A stretch of DNA of 34,248 nucleotides from Bacillota bacterium (GTDB lineage Bacteria > Bacillota > Clostridia > Clostridiales > Clostridiaceae): the NCBI GenBank assembly GCA_021781745.1, contig JAJXWH010000053.1, positions 1 through 34,248 on the forward strand. The letters are read 5' to 3'. The notes beneath the pieces are model-generated. The model made no database searches. It was not told the origin of the DNA and was given only the letters and a program-made list of their open reading frames with translations. A program made the translations under genes and the position numbers. Shown here piece after piece: positions 7,918 to 16,354 of the stretch. Position 1 is the first letter of the stretch; each line of letters opens with the position of its first letter.

Positions 7918-8877
7918 TTATAGCATAGAGAGATCTTCGATTACTTCATATAATCTCTCTACATTTTTGGCTCCTGTAAAATTAATTAAATATTCGAATC
8001 CATTTTTTAATACTAAAAGTAAGTCATTTTTCCCCTGCCAATTTTCTACTATTACTGACAATGGAACATCGTTAAGAATCTTATTCACTGCAAAAAATGC
8101 AACCCCAACATCATCAATAACTCCAATAAATGGTATACTATTTGGTATAATATTAGCAGGCATTGTTATATATGTTATTGCTGCTGCCATCAATATCTTA
8201 GTTTTTATAGGTACTCTTTTATCCTTAAGTAATCTATATATAAGCGAAACTATATCTGGAAGTATAAAAATATATTCCTTATACTTTTGTGCTCTTTCTG
8301 GGAGCTTATCTTCTAACACTTTTCTTCCTCTAGAATAATTATCTTCTATTTTATTTATTATTTCAAAATCAACTATTTCATCTTTTTCTTCCGTTGCTTT
8401 TTCTTCCTCAATGTTTTTTATTAAGTTACCAGCTATTGAAATTTTAACCTCACTAGCTTCAACCAATACTTCAGACTTCTTCATATAAATCTCATCAATA
8501 TTAAATTCTACAAAAGGTACATCTTTGAGCAAAGTATTTACATTTACTGTAATTCTATCTCTATCACTACATATTCCATATTTATTAAATGCCTTACTTA
8601 GTTGCTTTAGCGTGAAACTTCTTAATATTCTAAGCATGCCCAAATTTAAAATTTTCATTTTAATTATTCTGGCAGTAATTTTATTATTTTCACATCCAAT
8701 CAATTGAGCCTTAACAAAAAAGTCCACATTAATTCCTTTTCTAAAACTACCTTCTATAATTATACCTTCATCTATAGCTACATTTTTAATATTTAAACCT
8801 TCAATTTTAACAAATTCATTTATAATGCTTAATAAATCGCTCCCTAATAACTTAACATTAACCCCTGATATGTTCAT
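7918..8877 (-). CDS. DUF1232 (YkvA-type) protein with an uncharacterised N-terminal region
   Basis: A 319-residue protein of unknown function. Residues about 208-272 carry DUF1232, with the family core YITMPANIIPNSIPFIGVID followed by D-V-G, predicted membrane-associated and helical. Residues 1-150 are a beta-rich region with alternating hydrophobic residues (IIIEGSFRKGINVDFFVKAQ), which looks like a lipid-binding or barrel-like fold; that is only an impression. A Glu/Lys-rich linker (155-175) joins the two. The ATG follows AAAGGGGAATGATAT. It is the first gene of a likely pair with the RNase H gene. DUF1232 proteins are common in clostridia, but their role is not established. Confidence 0.7.
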   Translation of the reverse strand: MNISGVNVKLLGSDLLSIINEFVKIEGLNIKNVAIDEGIIIEGSFRKGINVDFFVKAQLIGCENNKITARIIKMKILNLGMLRILRSFTLKQLSKAFNKYGICSDRDRITVNVNTLLKDVPFVEFNIDEIYMKKSEVLVEASEVKISIAGNLIKNIEEEKATEEKDEIVDFEIINKIEDNYSRGRKVLEDKLPERAQKYKEYIFILPDIVSLIYRLLKDKRVPIKTKILMAAAITYITMPANIIPNSIPFIGVIDDVGVAFFAVNKILNDVPLSVIVENWQGKNDLLLVLKNGFEYLINFTGAKNVERLYEVIEDLSML

Positions 8878-8903
8878 ATATCATTCCCCTTTAAATAAAT
8901 ATT

Positions 8904-8932
8904 TATATAAGACACCTGAAAGAAAACAACAA
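8904..8932 (-). promoter_or_regulatory. Candidate promoter of the DUF1232-RNase H pair
   Basis: TTGTTG, 17-base spacer, TATATA on the minus strand, about 27 bases upstream of the ATG. Moderate match to sigma-A. Confidence 0.4.
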
Positions 8933-9070
8933 ATCTAAAATACCACGATTCTTTCACCATTCAAAAAATTTAAATATATCTAAATCTTCTTCCTAAATAT
9001 ACTTAAAAGTATACATTATTCCAATAAATTATAAAAGATGTGCACTATATATATATTAGCTACACAAAAA

Positions 9071-9098
9071 AGAGAATACATATCTCTATGTATTCTCT
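9071..9098 (-). terminator. Strong terminator, probably of the met operon
   Basis: Perfect 12-bp stem AGAGAATACATA / TATGTATTCTCT with a 4-base loop, followed on the minus strand by TTTTTT. The nearest upstream minus-strand gene is metQ, whose stop is about 370 bases away. Hairpin copy B lies between them. Confidence 0.8.
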
Positions 9099-9224
9099 GC
9101 TTCTTCTATTTACAACCTATATATTTTATAATCTTCAAGCTATTTATTATAGATATCCAACATTATAATTGGACTTATTATATAAATATACTTACATATT
9201 TACTAAATCTTCATTTGGATATCT

Positions 9225-9428
9225 TAACTAGAAATAATAAATATTTTTGTGCAGAAAACATTTGAAAATGAGCTGTTAAGGGTTCTTAGTTGTAGGTTGT
9301 CTCACTTTAGCTTGTCACGCTGAAAGCGGGAGCATGCTAAAGTGAGTACAACCTGCAACTTAGAGCCTTCAGCGATATTTTCATAGTTTTTCGTAACAAA
9401 AATATTTACTATTTCGGTAAGTTACCAC
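9225..9428. repeat. Long hairpin element, family 1, copy B
   Basis: Imperfect inverted repeat of about 204 bases. Arms pair from AAATATTTTTGT (9239-9250 and its complement near 9398-9409) through GAAAAT, TTAGTTG-AGGTTGT and CTCACTTTAGC (9301-9311 with 9336-9346) to a small inner hairpin CGCT-GAA-AGCG. The left terminus reads CTAGAAAT and the right one, read inward, ACCGAAAT: the same two ends as copy A but in the opposite orientation. The interior sequence differs from copy A. It sits about 45 bases after the metQ stop. Confidence 0.8.
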
Positions 9429-9470
9429 ATAAGTCTAGTTTAAATATTGTACATCTATAAAAATATAATA

Positions 9471-10301
9471 TTAGAATACTGGAATTACTGATCCATTATA
9501 TTCTTTTTCTATAAATGCTTTTACTTCTGGTGAAGTCATTGCTTTTACTAAATCTTTAATTTTTTGTTGATCTTCGTTACCTTTTTTTACAACAACGATA
9601 TTTGCATAAGGTTTAGCAGCTTCTGAATCTTTATCTTCAATAATTATAGCATCTTTTGCTGGATTAAATTTAGCTTCAATTGCATAATTTCCGTTTATTA
9701 CAGCTGCATCAACATCATCAATTGCTCTTGGAACTGCTGCTGCTTCTAATTCAGTGAAATTTAATTTTTTAGGATTTTCAGTAATATCTTTTTGTGTAAT
9801 TAATTCACCATCTTTAACTTTTATTAAGCCTTTTCCTGCTAATAATTTTAATGCTCTTGCTTCATTTGATGGGTCATTAGGAACTGCAATAGTAGCACCG
9901 TTTTTGATTTCATCTAAACTCTTAACCTTTTTAGAATATAATCCCATTGGTTCTAAATGAATAGCACCTACTGAAACCAAGTGGTATCCTTTTGACGAAT
10001 TTTGCTCATTTAAATATGGAGTATGTTGGAAAAAGTTAGCATCTAATGAACCTTCTTCTACAGCAGTATTAGGTTGATTATAATCATTAAATTCTGTTAT
10101 TTCTACTTTATATCCTTCTTTTTCAAGTAATGGCTTAGCCACATTTACTATTTCTTCATGTGGTTTTGGTGTTACCCCTATTTTTATTACCTTATCTTCT
10201 TTTGATCCCGCATTTCCTGTATTGGATGCATTTCCGCATCCTACTAGTCCAAATGTAAGAACTCCTGCTAAAACTATTGATAAAATTGATTTCTTTTTCA
10301 T
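9471..10301 (-). CDS. metQ: Methionine-binding lipoprotein MetQ
   Basis: Substrate-binding lipoprotein of the MetNIQ ABC importer, anchored on the outer face of the membrane. The 276 residues start with a lipoprotein signal (MKKKSILSIVLAGVLTFG) and lipobox LVGC, so Cys22 would be lipidated. The mature protein shows NlpA-family hallmarks: KIGVTPKPHEEIVN, FNDYNQPNTAVEEGSLDANF, FFQHTPYLNEQN, VGAIHLEPMGLYSKK and AVINGNYAIEA. It is the last gene of metN-metI-metQ, 11 bases after metI, with RBS AGGGGGAATAAAC. The upstream SAM riboswitch supports methionine, rather than another substrate of the NlpA family. Confidence 0.93.
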   Translation of the reverse strand: MKKKSILSIVLAGVLTFGLVGCGNASNTGNAGSKEDKVIKIGVTPKPHEEIVNVAKPLLEKEGYKVEITEFNDYNQPNTAVEEGSLDANFFQHTPYLNEQNSSKGYHLVSVGAIHLEPMGLYSKKVKSLDEIKNGATIAVPNDPSNEARALKLLAGKGLIKVKDGELITQKDITENPKKLNFTELEAAAVPRAIDDVDAAVINGNYAIEAKFNPAKDAIIIEDKDSEAAKPYANIVVVKKGNEDQQKIKDLVKAMTSPEVKAFIEKEYNGSVIPVF

Positions 10302-10312
10302 GTTTATTCCCC

Positions 10313-10951
10313 CTATTTTGATAACTTATTATAAAAATAATTTCCTAAAACTTGTAGGCCTTGTACTACTATAATTAAAACTAAGCATGTCACTACCATA
10401 AAGTCTGTTTGGAATCTTTGGTACCCATAGCTTATAGCTACTTGGCCAAGACCTCCTCCTCCAATTGTTCCTGCCATAGCAGAATATCCTACTATACTTA
10501 TTATTGTAAGAGTAATTCCTGACGCTATTGAAGGAATGGCTTCTTTAAGCATAACCTTAAATATAATCTGAGTATTTGATGCCCCAAAAGATTTTGCTGC
10601 TTCAATTATCCCTTTATCAACTTCTCTTAATGCTGACTCTATAATTCTTGCTACAAATGGCGCAGCTCCAATTGTTAATGGAACTATAGCTGCTTCTGTA
10701 CCAATGGATTTACCAGCAATAAATCTAGTTAACGGTATAATTGCCACCATTAATATAATAACCGGAAAACTTCTTAATATATTAATAATTAAATCCAAAA
10801 CAGTATATACTACTTTATTGGGCTTTAACCCATCTTTTGCAGTAACCGTTAATATTATTGCAGGTATAAATCCTAAAATAAGTGAACCGATAGTTGAAGC
10901 AAAAACCATTTCCAATGTTTCTACTAAAGCTTTTATTATTATCTCATTCAT
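10313..10951 (-). CDS. metI: Methionine ABC transporter permease MetI
   Basis: Integral membrane permease of the methionine importer, 212 residues with about five hydrophobic segments (the first at 10-35). It carries the EAA loop that contacts the ATPase: EAAKSFGASNTQIIFKVMLK, then EAIPSI. Its ATG overlaps the metN TAA by one base (TAATG), and GGAGGTGATTGAATA at the end of metN is its ribosome binding site, so the two are translationally coupled. metQ follows 11 bases later. Length and composition fit MetI. Confidence 0.93.
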   Translation of the reverse strand: MNEIIIKALVETLEMVFASTIGSLILGFIPAIILTVTAKDGLKPNKVVYTVLDLIINILRSFPVIILMVAIIPLTRFIAGKSIGTEAAIVPLTIGAAPFVARIIESALREVDKGIIEAAKSFGASNTQIIFKVMLKEAIPSIASGITLTIISIVGYSAMAGTIGGGGLGQVAISYGYQRFQTDFMVVTCLVLIIVVQGLQVLGNYFYNKLSK

Positions 10952-11916
10952 TATTCAATCACCTCCAATAAAATATTTTTGCTTTGAAGGTATCCTATAA
11001 CCTTATTCTTGTCTTCTTCCCTAATATTTATTACGAGCCCACCTAATACTTCACTTCTAAATTTCTCAAGCTTTCCCCAAACTATCGAAAAGTCTATTTC
11101 TAGCTCTCTTGCCATTTTTGTTATAAGAGAATTTTCTGAAGAATCACTCGGGAAAAATAGTTTGATGTTAACTCCCTCTTCAGGCAATAATTCATCATCT
11201 TCTTCACCTAAGAATTTCTTCAAAGATTTTCCTGGCTTTAAGAACAAGTCTTCAGCTTTTCCTTCAGCTTTTATTTTTCCTCCATCGATTAACGCAACTC
11301 TCTCACATACTTCTTTTATTACCTCCATTTGATGGGTAACCATAACTATAGTTATTCCTAACTCCTTATTGATTTTAGAAAGTAGTGATAAAATATCTTT
11401 TGTTATTTTAGGATCTAATGCTGAAGTTGCTTCATCACATAATAATATTTTGGGATCCAAAGCTAATGCTCTTGCTATTGCTACTCTTTGCTTTTGTCCA
11501 CCACTTAGTTCTGATGGTTTACTTAGTCTTTTATCTTTTAATCCAACTAAATCTAATAATCTTAATACCTTGTCTTTAATTTCATTTTTACTATATCCCC
11601 ACACTTCAAGTGGAAGTGCTACATTATCAAAAACATTCTTTCTTTGCATAAGATTGAAGTTTTGAAAAATCATTCCCAAATCTTTTCTAAACTCTCTAAG
11701 GCTAGTACCATCTAATGAGGACACTTCTTTACCCATTACTTTCACAGATCCTCCATCATATGATTCAAGACCATTAATACATCTAAGTAATGTCGATTTT
11801 CCTGCACCACTGTGTCCAATTATCCCATATATTTCGCCTTCTTTAATACTTATTGATACATCTTTTATAACCTGTGTTTCCCCAAAATTTTTCACTACAT
11901 TTTTAATTTCTATCAA
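10951..11916 (-). CDS. metN: Methionine ABC transporter ATPase MetN
   Basis: Cytosolic ATPase of the methionine importer, 321 residues. Walker A GHSGAGKST (34-42), Q-loop near FQNFNLM, signature LSGGQKQRVA (137-146), Walker B ILLCDEATSALD (157-168) and the switch His in VMVTHQ are all present. The C-terminal part (about 245-321) is the NIL/ACT-like domain (LFFPSDSSENSLITKM...LGGLVINIREED) through which MetN is inhibited by internal methionine in characterised homologues. The start codon is TTG, with GGGAGG in front; the closest ATG is out of frame. It is the first gene behind the SAM riboswitch, so both transcription and transport activity should fall when methionine/SAM is plentiful. Confidence 0.95.
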   Translation of the reverse strand: MIEIKNVVKNFGETQVIKDVSISIKEGEIYGIIGHSGAGKSTLLRCINGLESYDGGSVKVMGKEVSSLDGTSLREFRKDLGMIFQNFNLMQRKNVFDNVALPLEVWGYSKNEIKDKVLRLLDLVGLKDKRLSKPSELSGGQKQRVAIARALALDPKILLCDEATSALDPKITKDILSLLSKINKELGITIVMVTHQMEVIKEVCERVALIDGGKIKAEGKAEDLFLKPGKSLKKFLGEEDDELLPEEGVNIKLFFPSDSSENSLITKMARELEIDFSIVWGKLEKFRSEVLGGLVINIREEDKNKVIGYLQSKNILLEVIE

Positions 11917-12005
11917 AACACATTTCCTCCCTTGATTTTGTTTTGCTAGTTTCCGGATAACTAAGGTACTCTAATTAAATAACTAGTTAATACCTCAAAA
12001 CAAAA

Positions 12006-12030
12006 GCGCCAGAGAATAAATCTCCAGCGC
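12006..12030 (-). terminator. Riboswitch-controlled terminator before metN
   Basis: 10-bp stem (RNA GCGCUGGAGA / UCUCUGGCGC with two G-U pairs), 5-base loop, then TTTTGTTTTG on the minus strand. It is the expression platform of the SAM riboswitch just upstream. The GAGAG tract at the 3' end of the aptamer can pair with part of it in the alternative structure. Confidence 0.85.
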
Positions 12031-12050
12031 ATAAAACACCATTCAAATTT

Positions 12051-12169
12051 ACTCTCTCATCTATCAGCTAAATGCTGCTGGAATTAGCACCATATAAATA
12101 TTGGTGAATATCAATATTTAGGTTGCCGGGCTTCGCAGGGCCAGTCCCTCCGCCACTCTTGATAAGACA
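12051..12169 (-). ncRNA. SAM-I (S-box) riboswitch
   Basis: The minus strand carries the S-box consensus blocks: TCTTATCAAGAGTGGCGGAG, GGACTGGCCCTGCGAAGCCC and GGCAACC, a hairpin with an AATATT stem, GGTGCTAATTCC, and the closing GATGAGA that pairs with TCTTATC to form P1. SAM binding is known to stabilise P1 and let the downstream terminator form. Here it would shut off metNIQ when SAM is abundant. All conserved blocks are in order, so the call is firm. Confidence 0.97.
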
Positions 12170-12198
12170 TTAGATTATTTAATTTAGTTACTGATCTG

Positions 12199-12227
12199 AT
12201 TATATTAACATTCTTTTCATTTGTCAA
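12199..12227 (-). promoter_or_regulatory. Promoter of the metNIQ operon
   Basis: Perfect consensus TTGACA-N17-TATAAT on the minus strand. Transcription would start about 20 bases before the riboswitch. Confidence 0.9.
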
Positions 12228-12237
12228 TCTCTAAATA

Positions 12238-12308
12238 ATAACCATAGCACCCATTTAATCCAAAGTATTATACTCGGATTACTATTATTATATATATTTG
12301 ATGGTTAT
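12238..12308 (-). terminator. Possible terminator of the nucleotidase gene
   Basis: 8-bp stem ATAACCAT / ATGGTTAT enclosing an inner AATCC/GGATT hairpin, followed by TATTTAG on the minus strand. It lies between the nucleotidase stop and the met promoter. Loop is long and the T tract is poor. Confidence 0.35.
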
Positions 12309-12366
12309 ATTGCAAGAACTTTTTAATTTTTATATATAAATTTTAAAAAACATTCTCCACCGCTAT

Positions 12367-15300
12367 TTAAGCTGCTTTCTTTTGATTAATACTATCTGTT
12401 ATGACACCCCAATTATTTGAACATTCAGGTGAAATTTGTCCATGTTCCTTAATATAATTAGTCATTAAACTTCTAACTTGTCCATCATCTCCTAGAGCTT
12501 TACCCGAATCATAAGTTACAATGCTTGGATCAGTATTACTTAATCCTGCGGCCTTCATAAAACCACCACCGCCATTGAATCTATAATTATTAATAGCTAC
12601 AGTAAATACATCACTATCTTTTACAGGTATTCCATTTACTTTTAAATTCTTTATTCTATCTCCAGAAATTACTCTTCCAGTTGTTTTATCTATTGTGCAT
12701 GCTGGAGCTGTTAAATCTATATCATATGTTGCACCATATAATTGATCTAAATTATAATCTGGTATATTTAATACTGAATCTTTAACTGCAGCTTTATTAC
12801 TACTATCTATTTGAGCATAGTATCTAACTGAATATTCCATCCAATCTTTAAGCTGTTTACCATTCATCTTTACACCATATAAGAAATTTTCAAAGGTATA
12901 AACTGACATCATATCCTTAATAGTTATATCTCCCTTTGGTATAAAAGCTGATGAACTTAAAGGAGCAGCAATAGACAATTGAGTTCCTGCAGATTCTTTT
13001 TGAACTTTGTTAATTAGCTCCATAATTGCTGTAGGCTGAGTTGTTTGTCCATTTCCAGTAAATTCTCCACTTGAAGTTCCGATTTTTGTGTCTACATACT
13101 TTAAAGTGACATCTTGGTATGGCTTAATTAAACTTACTATTTCTGGATCTTCTGCTATACTCTTATCTATTGTAATATTCTTCGTAGATATTCCAGAAAG
13201 TTTACCATTTGAATCAATGTTCATATCAAATTCTGCTATACCTGTTGCACCTTTTGCTGATTCAACTATTGGTACAACTTTCCCTTCTGGATTTTTTTTA
13301 GTTAAATCATTAACTTTTAAGTGAGTATGCCCTGCAACAATTGCATCTATACCACTTACTTGAGTTGCAATTGCATTAACTTGATTTTCAGGTAGAACAT
13401 CTGCTTCTGATTCTTGTCCGCTATGAGCTGAAACTATAACAATATCTGCCCCTTTATCTTTCACTTCTTTAACCCACTTTTTTGCCTCATCTACAAGATC
13501 ATTAAATTTTAATCCATCATAATGCTTTTTATCTTCCCAGCTTGGCACACACTTATTTTCCAATCCTATTACCGCTACTTTTACTTCTTTACCATTTATA
13601 TTAAAGCTTTTTATTATATATGGCTGTACAAAATTAGTATTATCATCATTGTAGACATTAGCTGCAAGTACTGGTATTCCTTCAGTTTTATAATCTTTAA
13701 TAATCCTATTTAGTACATCTAATCCGTAATTAAATTCATGGTTTCCTAAAGTCCATGAATCATATTTCATAGCACCCATTACTTTTGCCATAGGATATTC
13801 TACGCTTTTGTCCATAACATCATAATAGTAGGATAAAGGAGTACCTTGGATGGTATCTCCATTATCAATTAACATAACATTTTTATTATTTTGCCTTATA
13901 CTTTTTACATATGATGAAACCCTTGCTAACCCCTGACCTTTTTCTGTAGCTTTCCCCATGGCATAATCATAATCTAAGACAGTACCATGGACATCAGTTG
14001 TTGCCAATAATGTTATAGAGCTCGAAGAATTAGCTGTACTTGAAACATTACTTGAACTTGATGTTGATGAATTTATTATTCTTTCATTTACTTTGTTAGT
14101 AATCGTGTTTGTGCCATTTTTATATTTATTCGTCTTGCACCAATCTATAAGCGCATCTCTTACTAAAATATGAGTATCATTTGCCACATCCAATCCCCCA
14201 TACTTTTTAAATGCAGTGAAAGAATCTCCTCCTTGAGCTACAAAGTCTGGGACTGCTACAGATAATTTTTCGGTATCATTAATAGCTGATCCGTTTTCTT
14301 TTGTAATATTCTTAATTCTTTGTCCTGATGGAAGCGTTGAATCATAGGTAAACTTAATTCCTGATACCTGCATTCCTTTACTATTATCAGCAACGCCTTG
14401 TTCTAAAGCTTCTTTTAACTCTGCTTTTGTCATATTTAACTTGTAAATTGTATTATCAAAAGGCATAAACTGCCATATAGTACCTACTGTAATATTACCT
14501 TGTGGTATATCTATTCTTAATCCCCCATTATTTTGAATACCAACATCAGCATTAACTGCTCCTCTAGTAACATCTGAAGCCCAGTTTCCTAAAATTGATG
14601 ATCCATAAGGAGAAACATTTAATTTTCTTGTAAGCTCATTTTCACTGTTATATCCAATAATCTCATCAGTTGTTGATTTTATTTCATCATTGGCCTTATT
14701 TACTATATCATCAATATTTTTATCTGTTTCAGGTTTTACAGCTTTATATCCATTTTCATTATCCAACGCAATATAATTTGATTCAATTGTTGGAGCATCA
14801 AACTTCACTTTTTTATCTGAGGTAATATTAAACTTAGCATCTATAAATCCTTTACCAGCTGAATTTCCAATATAAACAGGGATATTTGTATTTTTAGCTA
14901 TAGCTGAAGTTTTAGTATGACTATGCCCTCCAAATACTGCATCTACATTTTGGAGCTTATTTGCAATATCAAATATTGGCCCAGTAGCATTATCACCGTT
15001 ATCCCCTTCATGTATTAAAGCTAATATTATATCTGCTGATTTATTTTGTTTTAATTCTTTTGCAATAGAATTAACTTCACTAGCAACATCTTTAAATTCA
15101 TAATCTTTTACATATTTAGGCGATACAATTGTTGATGTCTCAGTTGTAATTCCGCCTATAATCGCAATCTTTATTCCGCCCTTTGTTATTATTTTATAAG
15201 GATCAAATACCCTTTTGCCTGTTGTTTTATTGTAAAGATTGCTGCATACTATAGAATATGCTGCACCTTTCATAGTTTCATTTGTAAGAGTATCTAGCCC

Positions 15301-15669
15301 CCAATCAAATTCATGATTTCCAAGGGTTGTTACTTCCATTCCAATCTTAGACATGACTTCTTGGACTGGAATCCCTTTCATAATATTTGAAATTGCAGAG
15401 CCTTGATATAAATCTCCTCCTCCTAAAATTAGCGTTCTATCAGGATTAGAACTTTTTATTTTATTTATTCTATCTGATAAAACTCCAGCTACTGGTTTTC
15501 CTGATGCATCATTTAAAGCTCCATGAAAATCAGTTATTTCAATGATATCAAAAGTTTTATCACTTTCCGCAGCATAACCTGTTGCTGAAATTGTAGTAAA
15601 TAAAGTTATGGTGAAAAATAGACTAGTTAAAATCGATATAACTTTATGAACTTTAAATATTTTCCTCAT
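12367..15669 (-). CDS. Secreted double-module 5'-nucleotidase / cyclic nucleotide phosphodiesterase
   Basis: Extracellular nucleotide-scavenging enzyme of 1100 residues with two complete nucleotidase modules in tandem. The signal peptide is 1-34 (cleavage after TGYAA). Module 1 is UshA-like: D47/H49 in TDFHG, D86 in GGGDLYQG, GNHE 117-120, H220 and GHSH 248-251, with a substrate domain about 335-510 containing NNGGLRIDIPQG. After a Ser-rich linker (534-552), module 2 is CpdB-like: TTDVHG, IDNGDTIQGT, GNHE 642-645, SAHSG and GHTH 780-783, with its own C-terminal domain. All metal ligands seem intact in both, so both should be active, probably on 5'-nucleotides and 2',3'-cyclic/3'-nucleotides. 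No LPXTG or other anchor is visible. RBS AGGGGG. Monocistronic. Confidence 0.9.
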   Translation of the reverse strand: MRKIFKVHKVISILTSLFFTITLFTTISATGYAAESDKTFDIIEITDFHGALNDASGKPVAGVLSDRINKIKSSNPDRTLILGGGDLYQGSAISNIMKGIPVQEVMSKIGMEVTTLGNHEFDWGLDTLTNETMKGAAYSIVCSNLYNKTTGKRVFDPYKIITKGGIKIAIIGGITTETSTIVSPKYVKDYEFKDVASEVNSIAKELKQNKSADIILALIHEGDNGDNATGPIFDIANKLQNVDAVFGGHSHTKTSAIAKNTNIPVYIGNSAGKGFIDAKFNITSDKKVKFDAPTIESNYIALDNENGYKAVKPETDKNIDDIVNKANDEIKSTTDEIIGYNSENELTRKLNVSPYGSSILGNWASDVTRGAVNADVGIQNNGGLRIDIPQGNITVGTIWQFMPFDNTIYKLNMTKAELKEALEQGVADNSKGMQVSGIKFTYDSTLPSGQRIKNITKENGSAINDTEKLSVAVPDFVAQGGDSFTAFKKYGGLDVANDTHILVRDALIDWCKTNKYKNGTNTITNKVNERIINSSTSSSSNVSSTANSSSSITLLATTDVHGTVLDYDYAMGKATEKGQGLARVSSYVKSIRQNNKNVMLIDNGDTIQGTPLSYYYDVMDKSVEYPMAKVMGAMKYDSWTLGNHEFNYGLDVLNRIIKDYKTEGIPVLAANVYNDDNTNFVQPYIIKSFNINGKEVKVAVIGLENKCVPSWEDKKHYDGLKFNDLVDEAKKWVKEVKDKGADIVIVSAHSGQESEADVLPENQVNAIATQVSGIDAIVAGHTHLKVNDLTKKNPEGKVVPIVESAKGATGIAEFDMNIDSNGKLSGISTKNITIDKSIAEDPEIVSLIKPYQDVTLKYVDTKIGTSSGEFTGNGQTTQPTAIMELINKVQKESAGTQLSIAAPLSSSAFIPKGDITIKDMMSVYTFENFLYGVKMNGKQLKDWMEYSVRYYAQIDSSNKAAVKDSVLNIPDYNLDQLYGATYDIDLTAPACTIDKTTGRVISGDRIKNLKVNGIPVKDSDVFTVAINNYRFNGGGGFMKAAGLSNTDPSIVTYDSGKALGDDGQVRSLMTNYIKEHGQISPECSNNWGVITDSINQKKAA

Positions 15670-15832
15670 AATAAATTTCCCCCTAATTAATAATTCATTT
15701 TTACATATATTTACTTATAATAAATTATATACCATACAATAATGTAATTCTATAGCTTTCCCATTTATGATTTTTAAATTATTGTTAAGAGTTTATTAAA
15801 CAGTATAATAATTAATTCATTCAAACAAAAAA

Positions 15833-15864
15833 CTACCAAAAATATTATTCATACTTTTTGGTAG
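15833..15864 (-). terminator. Terminator of smpB
   Basis: Perfect 10-bp stem CTACCAAAAA / TTTTTGGTAG, 12-base loop, followed on the minus strand by TTTTTTG. About 20 bases after the smpB stop. Confidence 0.85.
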
Positions 15865-15869
15865 CTTAA

Positions 15870-15883
15870 TTTCATGTGCCTTA
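15870..15883 (-). repeat. Terminal fragment of hairpin family 2
   Basis: Directly after the double smpB stop (TAATAA) the minus strand reads AGGCACATGAAA, identical over 12 bases to the left end of the family 2 element at 16449. No opposite arm was found. Either an insertion scar or chance. Confidence 0.4.
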
Positions 15884-16354
15884 TTAAAATTTGTTTCTTT
15901 CTTTTATTGCCCTATCCATATCTCTCTTATGAGCTCTTTCTAACATAGAATCTCTCTTATCATAATTTTTCTTACCTCTACATACTCCAAGTGCAACTTT
16001 AACTTTACCCTCTTTTAAATACAAAGATAAAGGTACTAAGGTATATCCATCCTGAGATACTAATCCATCAAGTCTTCTTATTTCATCTCTATGAAGTAAT
16101 AATTTTCGTTCTCTTAATGGATCCACATTAAAAATATTTCCCTGTTCATATGGAGAAATGTGCATATTTTTTATGAATATCTCACCGTTATATATATCAG
16201 CATAGCAATCTTTAAGATTAACTCTTCCATTTCTTATTGATTTAACTTCTGTTCCTACTAAAACTAATCCTGCTTCCATTGCTTCTTCTACAAAATAGTC
16301 ATGCCTTGCTTTTCTATTTTCAGCCAATGAATTTTCATTTCTTTTTCTTGCCAT
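15884..16354 (-). CDS. smpB: SsrA-binding protein SmpB
   Basis: Binds tmRNA and brings it to stalled ribosomes in trans-translation. The 156 residues are the family length. Visible hallmarks are the N-terminal ARKRNENSLAENRKARHDYF, the oligonucleotide-binding barrel GLVLVGTEVKSIRNGRVNLK followed by D-C-Y-A, LLLHRDEI, KVKVALGVCRGKKNYDKR, and the basic tail DRAIKERNKF that reaches into the mRNA channel. ATG with AAGGGTGATTAA upstream. It follows rnr, as in many Firmicutes (secG-rnr-smpB), a link that fits since RNase R degrades mRNAs released by trans-translation. A 160-base hairpin element lies between the two genes. The tmRNA gene is not in the window. Confidence 0.96.
   Translation of the reverse strand: MARKRNENSLAENRKARHDYFVEEAMEAGLVLVGTEVKSIRNGRVNLKDCYADIYNGEIFIKNMHISPYEQGNIFNVDPLRERKLLLHRDEIRRLDGLVSQDGYTLVPLSLYLKEGKVKVALGVCRGKKNYDKRDSMLERAHKRDMDRAIKERNKF

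Noticed and set aside
7967..8338. A 123-codon plus-strand ORF with hydrophobic stretches inside the DUF1232 gene
   Set aside because: The hydrophobicity mirrors the membrane-like DUF1232 region on the other strand; the minus-strand gene has the recognisable domain.
9038..9265. A 75-codon plus-strand ORF between the DUF1232 gene and metQ
   Set aside because: It runs through a perfect terminator stem and into hairpin copy B, has no ribosome binding site, and its composition is that of AT-rich non-coding DNA.
13530..13555. TGGCAC motif as a sigma-54 promoter
   Set aside because: TTGC is not at the right spacing and the site is inside the nucleotidase gene. The GGCACA ends of hairpin family 2 also lack the -12 element.
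15770..15800. Pho-box-like TTAACA-N5-TTAAAA upstream of the nucleotidase
   Set aside because: Only one pair of half-sites with a poor second one, about 120 bases from the start, in very AT-rich DNA; no stronger than chance.
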